A stretch of DNA of 64,000 nt from Paenibacillus macerans (GCF_900454495.1 NZ_UGSI01000001.1:1426001-1490000), one strand, 5' to 3'. Numbered from the stretch's first letter, positions 44,568 through 52,285 are shown. Notes: a model not told the origin generated them from the sequence alone. Program-made: numbers and translations.

Positions 44568-45280
44568 GCGCGTCTCCTTTCCGCGCGGCGCAGCGCTCTT
44601 TTCGCCGCTCCGGCTTCAAAGCCGGCCAGCCCGCTGAGGAGCCGGCGCAGCGCCCGTTTGTAAGATCGGGACAAGCGGCTCATGGCAAGCCGGCGCCCAT
44701 GTTCATTTTCAAGCTGTACGGCCTGATTGAGCTCATTCCATGGAATGATGATTTCCTCCTCATGCCACTGGATTCCGATATCGTCCATAAAGCCGAGAAT
44801 ATAGTCGGTGCTGAGATAGCTGTCCACCGTTCGGGTAAAAACCGGGCGCACGCGCATCCCCCGCAGCTCCGGCCGCATATTCACGAGACCGCGCAGCCAC
44901 CGGGCGGTCGATTCGACCTCATAACGATCAAAGGAAGTGACCAAAACCAACTCATCGGCGGAAGCGAAAATATCCGGCGAAGCGGCGTGTAAAGCTTCCA
45001 AATCAACCAGCTCGTAATCGTAGTCCTTGACGCCCTTTCCATCGTGTCCATCCGCAGCATTATGGAGCAGCCGCATGTCCAGCGGTCCCGCCGCCACGTC
45101 AAACCCGCAAAACTCCGTCACCGGCAGGAGTTGCTGAACTTCTCCGATCGAGTAGCGGTATTTGCCGCCTTCCGTGGCATCGGCCAGCAGCACGCTCCGT
45201 CCCGCGGCCGTTAAAGCGCTGCTTAAATAAAGCAGCAGATCCCGTTTATCGCTTTTGCCAATAAATACCCAGCGCTTCAT
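44564..45280 (-). CDS. Tad-like locus: degenerate ParA/MinD-like protein 1
   Basis: WVFIGKSDKRDLLLYLSSAL followed by RSVLLADAT has the strand-P-loop-helix-strand order of a MinD-type fold with an aberrant P-loop. A following acidic strand (YDYELVDLEAL) and DELVLVTSFDRYEV support it. The C-terminal 35 residues are strongly basic (many Arg), possibly for membrane or nucleic acid contact. AAGGAG is well placed. It overlaps the next gene by 4 bp. Confidence 0.65.
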   Translation of the reverse strand: MKRWVFIGKSDKRDLLLYLSSALTAAGRSVLLADATEGGKYRYSIGEVQQLLPVTEFCGFDVAAGPLDMRLLHNAADGHDGKGVKDYDYELVDLEALHAASPDIFASADELVLVTSFDRYEVESTARWLRGLVNMRPELRGMRVRPVFTRTVDSYLSTDYILGFMDDIGIQWHEEEIIIPWNELNQAVQLENEHGRRLAMSRLSRSYKRALRRLLSGLAGFEAGAAKRALRRAERRRA

Positions 45281-45299
45281 TTCTCCTTCCCCCTGACCT

Positions 45300-46199
45300 C
45301 TATTTCATTTGAAAGCTGTCCGCTTCAGCCGGCGTTTCATTCTGCAGCGCCTCCTGTGCGTCCACCCGGCTGCTGGCGAATTCGGCAGCCTGACGCGGGG
45401 ACATCGAGTATAGGTCGCTCTCCAGCCTTTCCCGAGCGGCGGCGTTTAAGGCGTTCTCCGCCTCCCGGACGATGTTCGGATCCTTTTTGATCAGCTGCAT
45501 TACCGCGCCGTTCGCCGGATAAGTCGGCGTCGACTTGCCCTGCAAATAAGGTTCGACGTAGGTCAGCGCGTAAATGGACGCTTTATGCAGGTAAGCGTCG
45601 ACGATGGCGCTGGAAAGGGATAAAATCTCCGCTTCGCCCAGCGTTACCGTCACCGTTCCGGTGGCCAGCGCTTCGATCTTTTTCTTGGACAGCAAAATAT
45701 AGTCCTGGCCGGTCGGAAACTGAATGCGGATATCCACGACATCGCCCTCCTTCAAGGCGGCCGGAAGCAAAACAAAGCTCATTTCCCGCCAGCGCAAATC
45801 GTCCGTCGTCGGCGCTTCCTTGTACAGCAGCGTCTCCGTTAATAACGTAAACGGGCGCAGGGTGATCTTGGCGATCTTGCCGGCGATGTCCTCCCTTGAC
45901 TTCAGGGCGTCGGCCGGGATGCTGTCGGCCGGCAGCTCGACCTCCTTCATATCGTCCGCTTTGATCGGATGCCCCGCCCGAATCTCGCTGACCGGCACCC
46001 ATCCCCTGACCGTTGCGCGGTTCGCTTCTTTCCGCAATCTTTCGATTTCCGTTTCGTATTTCTGCTTTAACGCCAGCCTCGCCGATTGATTTTGCTTCCC
46101 CTGATGTACGGCATATCCCGCGAAAATCAAACCCATCGCGGCGGCTCCCGCGAGCCCGGCGCAGATCAATTGCTTCGTTTTCCGTCTCAATCTTGACAT
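45300..46199 (-). CDS. Tad-like locus: CpaB/RcpC-like SAF-domain protein
   Basis: A membrane anchor (13-31) is followed by a short coiled coil (QKYETEIERLRKEA) and a SAF domain (VPVSEIRAGHPIKADDMKEV, then IAGKIAKITLRPFTLLTETL), the signature of Flp pilus protein CpaB/RcpC and flagellar FlgA. It also has the RWREMSFVLLPAALKEGDVV block that follows in CpaB. The C-terminal 80 residues are helical and specific to this protein. In Gram-negatives CpaB works with a secretin; there is none here, so it probably organises the base or binds the wall. Confidence 0.82.
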   Translation of the reverse strand: MSRLRRKTKQLICAGLAGAAAMGLIFAGYAVHQGKQNQSARLALKQKYETEIERLRKEANRATVRGWVPVSEIRAGHPIKADDMKEVELPADSIPADALKSREDIAGKIAKITLRPFTLLTETLLYKEAPTTDDLRWREMSFVLLPAALKEGDVVDIRIQFPTGQDYILLSKKKIEALATGTVTVTLGEAEILSLSSAIVDAYLHKASIYALTYVEPYLQGKSTPTYPANGAVMQLIKKDPNIVREAENALNAAARERLESDLYSMSPRQAAEFASSRVDAQEALQNETPAEADSFQMK

Positions 46200-46215
46200 C
46201 TGTTCATCTCCCTAC

Positions 46216-47736
46216 CTACAATTTCTGCTTTGCAAGAAAGCCCCTGCCGCCTCGCTTCGGCCGCGGCAGCAGGCCGTCGCAGAGCGCCCGGAGCGCCGCG
46301 GTTACGGCTTCGCCGGGGTCAAACGGATCCGGCTCCGGCGGAATGGCGTACACGCTGCGCGTCCGCAGCCTTTTGGCAAGCCGTTTTGCCGCGGATGCGG
46401 AGGCCAAAGGGACGCAGAATTTCCAGGTAGACGGCCATTTCCCGGCCAACCCCGCAGCTTCGGCGAACCGCTCCAGCTCCTCCGCCCGCCATTCTGCGGC
46501 CGAGCCGACGACGAGGGACAAATCGGCGCGTCTGAACTCCTCCAGCTGTTCCTTTTGCCGGCCGCTCCCCAAATCGCATACGAGATACTCATATCCGCCG
46601 GTCAGCAGCTCGAGCCATTCGGTGCGCGAAGGCGCTCTGATGTATTGAACCCCGCCGATGCGAAACTGCCGCTCCGCGGAGGAGGCGGACTCGCCGAGCG
46701 CGACCCGGGCAAGCCGCTGAAAAGCCGGCGATTTTGCCTCCATTTCGGCGATCGCGATCCTTTTGGCGCTGCGGGACAGCACATGGGCCAGCGCGATCGC
46801 CGTGTGGGTCGTTCCCGCTCCCGGCGACGCGCCGATGACGGCGATGACCGCCGTTCTCCCCCCGGCGGCAGGCTGGACGCCGGAAACAGGCCCCTCCCAA
46901 GCGGATAGGGAGGCGGCCGCTTGGTCCGCCGCTTGCGGCCGGAGCACTCCCCGCAGCGCTTCGCCGGCCGCTTCCGCCGAATCATAACGCGCTTCCGGCC
47001 GCTGCTGAAGCAGCCGCTCCAGAACCGGAAGCAGCGCGCCGTGCCCCCGGCCGCGCAAACACTCTTCCGCCTCCTGCGTCCATGCGCTGCATTTGCAGCC
47101 TGTTCCCAAATACAGCAGCACCGCGCCAAGCGAATACAAGTCTGCGCGTCCGTCGCTCTGGCTTCCGCCGTATTGCTCCGGGGCCGCAAAACCTACCGTG
47201 CCGAGCTGAACCGTGTCTTCGGCTTTATCCGGCGAATACGTGCGGGCGATACCGAAATCGATGAAGCGAACCTGGCCTTTGCCGTCCACCAGTAAATTGG
47301 ACGGTTTCACGTCGCGATGGATGACGGGCGGACGATGCGTATGCAAATAATGCAGCCCCTCGGCGATTTGCAGGCCGAACCGGATCAACGTTTCCGTTGG
47401 CATACGTCCTTCTCGCGTCTTCACATAACGGTCCAAATGCTCCCCCTCGATGTAATCCATCACGATGTACGAATAACCTGTACCGCCTTCCTGGATGAAA
47501 TCGACGATGCGCGGCAGCCGCGGGTGGTTCAGCGAAATGAGCAGCTCGGCTTCCTGAGCCACCAGCACACTGTGCCCCGCTGCCGCCTGGCTTTCCTTCA
47601 CGGCCCAAACCTTCCCCGGCAGCTTCAAATCCGAAGCGAGGTACACCCGGCTCATCCCGCCTTGTCCGGCAACCCGCTCAATCGAATAGCGCCCGGCCAG
47701 CAAATCTCCGGGGGCCAACTGCGGCACAAAAGACAA
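46216..47736 (-). CDS. Tad-like locus: Hanks-type Ser/Thr kinase fused to a ParA/MinD-like domain
   Basis: Residues about 14-265 are a full protein kinase: Gly loop (VAGQGGMSRVYLA), ATP Lys (WAVKES), catalytic loop (VIHRDVKPSNLL), DFG (FIDFGIAR) and APE (FAAPEQYGG). After a linker, residues about 290-506 form a P-loop NTPase-like domain opening VIGASPGAGTTHTAIALAHV; the Walker A Lys is replaced by Thr. No membrane segment or PASTA repeat exists. TTG 47736 lies 8 bp after AAGGAGG; the ATG at 47841 has no site and falls only about 11 bases after the predicted transcription start. It heads the locus and probably couples phosphorylation to pilus or secretion function. Confidence 0.88.
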   Translation of the reverse strand: MSFVPQLAPGDLLAGRYSIERVAGQGGMSRVYLASDLKLPGKVWAVKESQAAAGHSVLVAQEAELLISLNHPRLPRIVDFIQEGGTGYSYIVMDYIEGEHLDRYVKTREGRMPTETLIRFGLQIAEGLHYLHTHRPPVIHRDVKPSNLLVDGKGQVRFIDFGIARTYSPDKAEDTVQLGTVGFAAPEQYGGSQSDGRADLYSLGAVLLYLGTGCKCSAWTQEAEECLRGRGHGALLPVLERLLQQRPEARYDSAEAAGEALRGVLRPQAADQAAASLSAWEGPVSGVQPAAGGRTAVIAVIGASPGAGTTHTAIALAHVLSRSAKRIAIAEMEAKSPAFQRLARVALGESASSAERQFRIGGVQYIRAPSRTEWLELLTGGYEYLVCDLGSGRQKEQLEEFRRADLSLVVGSAAEWRAEELERFAEAAGLAGKWPSTWKFCVPLASASAAKRLAKRLRTRSVYAIPPEPDPFDPGEAVTAALRALCDGLLPRPKRGGRGFLAKQKL

Positions 47737-47760
47737 GCTCAACCCCTCCTTTTCAGACGC

Positions 47761-47831
47761 AAAAAAGGGAAAGCCCCCATCCCACTGCTTCAGCCGTAAG
47801 GCCAAAGGCAGCGAAACAGGATACTTTCCCT
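47761..47831 (-). promoter_or_regulatory. Structured leader with terminator-like end before the Tad-like locus
   Basis: On the minus strand AGGGAAAG (47831-47824) pairs with CTTTCCCT (47773-47766), and inside are nested ATCC/GGAT, CTGC/GCAG and GCC/GGC pairs. Six T follow the outer stem. It lies between the promoter and the start codon, the layout of an attenuator or riboswitch. No known class is recognised; the c-di-GMP-I core was looked for and not found. Confidence 0.55.
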
Positions 47832-47858
47832 TCGCGGTCATTGTATAATTTTGGAATT

Positions 47859-47888
47859 AGTATAGGACAGGTTTGCACCAATTGTAAA
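47859..47888 (-). promoter_or_regulatory. Sigma-A promoter of the Tad-like locus
   Basis: Minus-strand TTTACA (47883-47888) and TATACT (47859-47864) are 18 bp apart, giving transcription from about 47852. Confidence 0.65.
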
Positions 47889-47920
47889 GCATTTTTTTTG
47901 CACGAAATTAATTTATGGAA

Positions 47921-49300
47921 TTAATATTTAATCATATACAAAGTAATCTCGTCGCGGTTGTGAAACAGCTGCTTCGCCCGCTGCACTTGCAGCCTCGCAT
48001 CCTGGAACATGCCGATGACCTCTTGAATCAATGCCATCGGTTTTTTGTGCATCAGCTTCACCGTAACGATCGCCGTTCCTCCGGGGACGAGCGCATACAG
48101 CAGGCTCGTTACCAGCTTGGCGGCAAGCTTCGGGCTCCAGCTCATATCGCACACCAGCAGGTCGAACTGGTGCTCCTTGAATTTTACGCTGTCGGCGTTG
48201 CGCTGCACAAAGGTCAGTTTCGGCGATGACAGCAAGGAAGGATGCAATTTGGCCGTATCGACCGCCGTTACGTTCAGCCCGCGTTCCAGCAGAAAGGAGG
48301 TCCATCCCCCCGGGGCCGCTCCGATATCAAGCGCATCGCGAAACGAGGCAAACGGGATGCCGAACGTCGCTTCCGCTTCCAGCAGCTTGAATTTGGCCCG
48401 CGAAATTTGCCCTTCCTCTTTCCGGAAACGGATGGCCCCGCCGTTCCAGTCGGACAGATTGTCCTCCGGGCGAGCCACGCCAGCATAAACCCGGTCGCGA
48501 CTGGCAAACACAGAGATCACCCAGTCCGCGTCCCGGACGACGAATTCCGTACCGGCCAATTCCTGCAGTTCATTTTGCAGCGCATCTTTCATTTCCGCGG
48601 CCGTTCCGCTCCATAAGCCGTCCTCCGACTTGCGCGTTTGTACGGCAACGCGGGCGCCGGGCAGCCGGAAATCGCCCAGCAGAAACTTGCGCAGGGCCGG
48701 CAGCCAGCCGTGCCGATCGGCATCCGCTTGCTCGCCGGGACACCATTCCCAGTCGACCAAAAAAGCGTGGCGAAGAAATACCGGAGGTGCGGCGGCGAGC
48801 TGTTCCGTCACTTCCTCCACCGCCTTCTGCAGGGTGGCGGCAAACACTTCGCCGGGAATCAGCATCGTGCTTTTCACGCTGCCGAACGCCCGCCGCAGCT
48901 CCTCCTGAGCATACGGCGCGAAGCCGTGATTGGCCGTGCAAATCCATTTGGATTGGGGCGGCACCTTGCAATCCCGGGCGATCTCATCGAGCCGTTCGAA
49001 CGAAATCGGTCCGTTATGCAGCAGCACATGCTCCGGTTTGTTCGGGTATAAAATTTCGTACATGCTCTTTCTTCCGGAATTGCTGGACGTGTGCAAATAA
49101 ATTTCCCGCGGAAACAGGCCTTCCCGCACCATGGCCGCGGCCATGTCCGTACCGTTCTTCTCCCCCGGTCCCATATCGTAATCCAGCGATAAAATGTCTA
49201 CCTCCGTTAATCGCAGCAATTCCAGACATTCGTCGACGGTGCGCGCTAGCGTAAACCCTTGTGGACATCGGCGAAAATCGTCCATATATACATGAATCAA
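47921..49300 (-). CDS. Fusion of a cyclic-phosphate-processing receiver-like domain with a THUMP/FtsJ RNA 2'-O-methyltransferase
   Basis: Residues 1-90 (IHVYMDDFRRCPQGF, LSLDYDMGPGEKNGTDM, IYLHTSSNSGR) match the cREC domain, a receiver-like fold linked to cyclic-phosphate RNA end processing. Residues about 105-210 (ICTANHGFAPYAQEELRRAF) resemble the THUMP-like part of RlmM-type enzymes, and the C-terminal 180 residues are an FtsJ/RlmM methyltransferase (ALDIGAAPGGWTSFLLERG, VCDMSWSP, VTVKLMHKK, DEITLYMI), with a likely K-D-K-E tetrad. TTG 49300 has AAAGGAAG 7 bp ahead; the longer frame runs into the repeat element at 49341. Confidence 0.8.
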   Translation of the reverse strand: MIHVYMDDFRRCPQGFTLARTVDECLELLRLTEVDILSLDYDMGPGEKNGTDMAAAMVREGLFPREIYLHTSSNSGRKSMYEILYPNKPEHVLLHNGPISFERLDEIARDCKVPPQSKWICTANHGFAPYAQEELRRAFGSVKSTMLIPGEVFAATLQKAVEEVTEQLAAAPPVFLRHAFLVDWEWCPGEQADADRHGWLPALRKFLLGDFRLPGARVAVQTRKSEDGLWSGTAAEMKDALQNELQELAGTEFVVRDADWVISVFASRDRVYAGVARPEDNLSDWNGGAIRFRKEEGQISRAKFKLLEAEATFGIPFASFRDALDIGAAPGGWTSFLLERGLNVTAVDTAKLHPSLLSSPKLTFVQRNADSVKFKEHQFDLLVCDMSWSPKLAAKLVTSLLYALVPGGTAIVTVKLMHKKPMALIQEVIGMFQDARLQVQRAKQLFHNRDEITLYMIKY

Positions 49301-49340
49301 CTTAGTTCTTCCTTTCCGCGGTATTTCACTCAAAGTGGAG

Positions 49341-49505
49341 TTCAAAAAGTCAGGTTTATAGCACCGAGAAGGTTGGATGAAGCTAGGGACTGAGTAGCGC
49401 AGCGTAGATAGATCTACGTGAGCAACGGAAGGCCCGGCTGAATTCAAGATTCGATGTCGAATCCGCTTCACGACCTGCTTCGTGATCAAAAGATGACTTT
49501 TTGAA
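49341..49505. repeat. MITE-like element, copy M1 (165 bp)
   Basis: Perfect 12-bp terminal inverted repeats, TTCAAAAAGTCA (49341-49352) and TGACTTTTTGAA (49494-49505), bound a non-coding segment. It shares GCACCGAGAA-GTTGG-TGAAGC near the left end and CCCGGCTGAATTCAAGATTC onward to the right end with copy M2 (59767-59970). The centre differs between copies. Internal palindromes (GATTCGATGTCGAATC, CGTAGATAGATCTACG) indicate strong folding. No clear target duplication. Confidence 0.75.
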
Positions 49506-49513
49506 CAACCTCT

Positions 49514-50365
49514 CTAGGGTTCCACCCACCGCCTCACTCGCTCCAAATCGTCTCTATAGGTCCCATCTTCTCCGGTTTCACTCTCAAAAATAAGCGGTGC
49601 GTTCCGGATGGCGTCGATCTTCAGCAACCAGCGAAAACCGGATTCGCCGATATAACCCTGGCCGACGCGGGCATGACGGTCCTTTCGCGATAATACCGGG
49701 TATTTCGAATCATTGAAATGAACGGCGCCCAGGCCGTCCCAAAACCCAAGCCGCTCGGCTTTCTCCGCAAAGTCCTCATCGCCTTCTCCCCGCCACATCC
49801 CCGCAGCAAAAGCATGGCAGGTGTCGAGGCAAAAGCCGATCCGCTCCGAATCCCGGCACAAACGGCGAATTTGTACCAGCTCATCGATCGTCATGCCCAT
49901 ATCCCCGTGATCGCCGGCCTGATTTTCAATGAGCAGCTTCGCCGCCCCCTCCCAGCCGTCGAGCACATCATTAATACATTGTATAATATTTTGGTATCCT
50001 TGTAAGGGGTTTCCTGACTTAAATGTGCCAAAATGAACAACAATTCCCAAAGAACCGCAGGCCTCCGCAATGGCCAAGTCGTTGCGCAGCGAATCCACGA
50101 CTCTCCGGTACGCGGCGGTGTCATCCGAACTTACCGCCAAATTGCTCGGATACGGCGTATGCGCCACGGAAACAAGGCCATGCTCCCGGCAAAAGCTTCG
50201 GCAGTTCGCCGCATCCCGCGGGTCGAAGTTTTTTACCGTAAGGCTGCGGGGGTTTTTGGGAAAATACTGAAAGGCTCCGCCTCCAAGCCCAAGCGCCGCT
50301 TTGGCGGCCCCGAAATATCCCCCGCGAATGCTTAAATGTCCCCCGATTTTCAGCTCAGCGGTCAT
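49514..50365 (-). CDS. nfo: Endonuclease IV (AP endonuclease)
   Basis: The 283-residue protein shows the three-zinc TIM-barrel motifs of endonuclease IV: VAHTPYPSNLA, VVHFGTF, LLIENQAGD, FCLDTCHAFAAG, AVHFNDSK and DRHARVGQG. It cleaves DNA at abasic sites. The ATG overlaps the end of the Fpg/Nei glycosylase gene by 11 bp, so glycosylase and AP endonuclease are made together as a base-excision repair unit. No strong ribosome-binding site of its own is seen, in line with coupling. Confidence 0.93.
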   Translation of the reverse strand: MTAELKIGGHLSIRGGYFGAAKAALGLGGGAFQYFPKNPRSLTVKNFDPRDAANCRSFCREHGLVSVAHTPYPSNLAVSSDDTAAYRRVVDSLRNDLAIAEACGSLGIVVHFGTFKSGNPLQGYQNIIQCINDVLDGWEGAAKLLIENQAGDHGDMGMTIDELVQIRRLCRDSERIGFCLDTCHAFAAGMWRGEGDEDFAEKAERLGFWDGLGAVHFNDSKYPVLSRKDRHARVGQGYIGESGFRWLLKIDAIRNAPLIFESETGEDGTYRDDLERVRRWVEP

Positions 50366-51173
50366 GTTGGCAGCCCGGACTGTAAAACACTTTTCGTCCG
50401 TTCATTTCCGCTTTCACGATGGAATCGCCGCAGCGCGGACAGGGCTCTCCCTCCCGGTCGTACACGCGGCAAATCCCGTTTGCTCCGCCGGTAAGCGTAT
50501 CGTTCTTGAACAGCGGCAGTTCGATGTATCCGCCCGCTTCGATCGCTTCCAGGAGCACTTCTCTCGTCGCTTTATAGAGATGCGACAAATCTTCGTCGCT
50601 CATGTTTTGCAGCTTGGCCATCGGCAGCAGTCCGGCGGCAAATGCAATTTCATCCGCATAGCGGTTGCCGATGCCGGCGACGACGTCCTGGTTGACGAGC
50701 GTCGTTTTCAAGCTGCCGCGGCGTTTGCGCAAAATCGAGATGAACCGCGCTTCGTTCATTCTGCGGTCAAGCAGCTCCGGGCCCAAATGCGCCATGAGCT
50801 CCTCTGCTTCCTTGGCGCTGTGCAGATGCAGATGCCCAAGGCGCAGGCCGATGAAATAAAGCGCCTGGCCGTCGGCAAACGCAATTTCGATTTGCGTGTT
50901 CCGGTCCGGCCGGTCCTCTTGCGAGCCCAAGTAAAGCAGTCCGCCTAACATCAAATGCAGCAGCAGGCGTTTGCCGTTGTCCAAGTGAAACAGCAAATGC
51001 TTGCCCCGCCGCTCGATAAAAATGATTTGTCTGCCGGTGAGCTCCCCCGCAAACGCGGCAGCCTCCATATTAATCGACTTCTCCCGGTGAATCGTGATTT
51101 CCGTCATCGGAACATCCAAAATGTGCTGTGACAACTGAATTCGATAATTTTCCATTTCCGGCAGTTCCGGCAT
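50355..51173 (-). CDS. Fpg/Nei-family DNA glycosylase with altered zinc finger
   Basis: The catalytic N-terminus PELPEMENYR (Pro 2 and Glu 3), Lys in ERRGKHLLFHL and Asn in VAGIGNRYADEIAF are those of MutM. It excises oxidised purines or pyrimidines and nicks the strand. The C-terminal zinc finger keeps the first Cys pair (PCPRCGDS) but the second reads FYSPGCQHDR, where MutM has YCPxCQ: one Cys is Ser, with a His three residues after the remaining Cys. The start has GAAGGGAAG. It may be a paralogue and not the housekeeping mutM. Confidence 0.88.
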   Translation of the reverse strand: MPELPEMENYRIQLSQHILDVPMTEITIHREKSINMEAAAFAGELTGRQIIFIERRGKHLLFHLDNGKRLLLHLMLGGLLYLGSQEDRPDRNTQIEIAFADGQALYFIGLRLGHLHLHSAKEAEELMAHLGPELLDRRMNEARFISILRKRRGSLKTTLVNQDVVAGIGNRYADEIAFAAGLLPMAKLQNMSDEDLSHLYKATREVLLEAIEAGGYIELPLFKNDTLTGGANGICRVYDREGEPCPRCGDSIVKAEMNGRKVFYSPGCQHDR

Positions 51174-51273
51174 GGGTCATCTTCCCTTCGTTCATGAGGT
51201 TCATGATTTGGAACGTTTCATGGATTCATAAGTTCGTTCATTGGTTCATTCGTTGCTTCGTCTTCGCCGGACG

Positions 51274-52065
51274 TCAGCCGATCAGGCCGGCAACCTCATC
51301 CAAGTTACGGCATACCGCATCCGGCCGGAAGCCGGAGGTTTTGATCGCGTCCGGCAACCTTTCTTCGGTCGTCACTCCCGTCAACGTCAAAATCGTCCCG
51401 CAGCCCGCGTTTACTCCAGCGGCAATATCGGTCAGCATGTTGTCTCCGATGACGGCCACTTCATCATTCCTCAAGCCTAAGCGCTTGATGGCAAAATTCA
51501 TCAGCGGCTCGGCCGGCTTGCCGATAACGACGGGTTTGACCCCCGTAGCCGCTTGAATTGCGGCGGACAGCGTCCCCGCTCCCGGCATCAAACCTCCCGT
51601 CGAGGGCAGCAGCAGATCGGGATTCGTCAGCACGTACCTGGCGCCCCCGCCGATCCAGCGGGCCGCTTTGGTTAACGTTTCGTATGTAAAATTGCGGTCG
51701 ATTCCCTGGACGACCACATCCGGCTGTTCCTCGTCCAGCGGCAGCCCCGCATTCTGAAGCGCGGTCAGCAGTCCCGCTTCTCCGATCGCCGCCACCTTGA
51801 CGCCGGCCGGCAGCTCGCCAGCGATATATTCCGCTGCCGCCACCGCCGAGGTGCAGACGTCTTCCGCTTTGGCGGGAATCCCCATCGCCCGCAAATGCCC
51901 GGCAACCTGCTCCGGAGTCCGGGACGAATTGTTCGTGACGAATAAAAAAGGGATCTTTTTGTCCAGCAACGCCGAAACGAGGCGATCCGCACCAGGAATC
52001 ATCCGCGTCCCGTGGTATAACGTGCCATCCAAATCAATCAGAAACGCCTTCCATCTCTCAGGCAA
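51274..52065 (-). CDS. HAD-IIA family phosphatase (NagD-like)
   Basis: HAD motif I (FLIDLDGTLYHG), motif II (FLFVTNNSSRTPEQ), motif III Lys (VVIGKPAEP) and motif IV (AVIGDNMLTDIAAG) define a NagD/p-nitrophenyl phosphatase-like enzyme with a C2 cap. It dephosphorylates small phosphate esters. TTG 52065 is preferred (GGAAGG 9 bp ahead); ATG codons at 52074 and 52083 sit on or before that site. It lies between the glycosylase and rnz genes. The 210-bp gap upstream holds nothing recognisable. Confidence 0.88.
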   Translation of the reverse strand: MPERWKAFLIDLDGTLYHGTRMIPGADRLVSALLDKKIPFLFVTNNSSRTPEQVAGHLRAMGIPAKAEDVCTSAVAAAEYIAGELPAGVKVAAIGEAGLLTALQNAGLPLDEEQPDVVVQGIDRNFTYETLTKAARWIGGGARYVLTNPDLLLPSTGGLMPGAGTLSAAIQAATGVKPVVIGKPAEPLMNFAIKRLGLRNDEVAVIGDNMLTDIAAGVNAGCGTILTLTGVTTEERLPDAIKTSGFRPDAVCRNLDEVAGLIG

Positions 52066-52285
52066 TATATTCATCCTTCCCATTTGGACCTATCCATTTC
52101 ATTGTACCTATTTCACCCAGGATCAGGCAAATTTCCGCCTTAGCTTTTTTGGGAATTTGTCAAAAAAACGTCTTGACGCGCTTGTCGGCGTCGAAGCTCC
52201 TCGAAGCTAAAGAAAACCGGGCCTTGGCGCAATGCCAAACTTTGAAGGCGGCTGTCATTTCCTGCGCTTTCCCGGAAAATATTTT

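Noticed and set aside
47761..47831. c-di-GMP-I riboswitch before the Tad-like operon
   Set aside because: Functionally attractive, but the conserved GEMM core (GCAAA.., GACGCAAAGC) is absent; left as an unknown structured leader.
47737..47841. ATG at 47841 as start of the kinase fusion
   Set aside because: No ribosome-binding site, only about 11 bases from the predicted transcription start, and its codons form the leader hairpin; TTG 47736 with AAGGAGG is better.
51190..51262. Repeated GTTCAT words between the glycosylase and HAD genes
   Set aside because: Short, irregular and limited to about 70 bp; looks like low-complexity sequence with no further structure.
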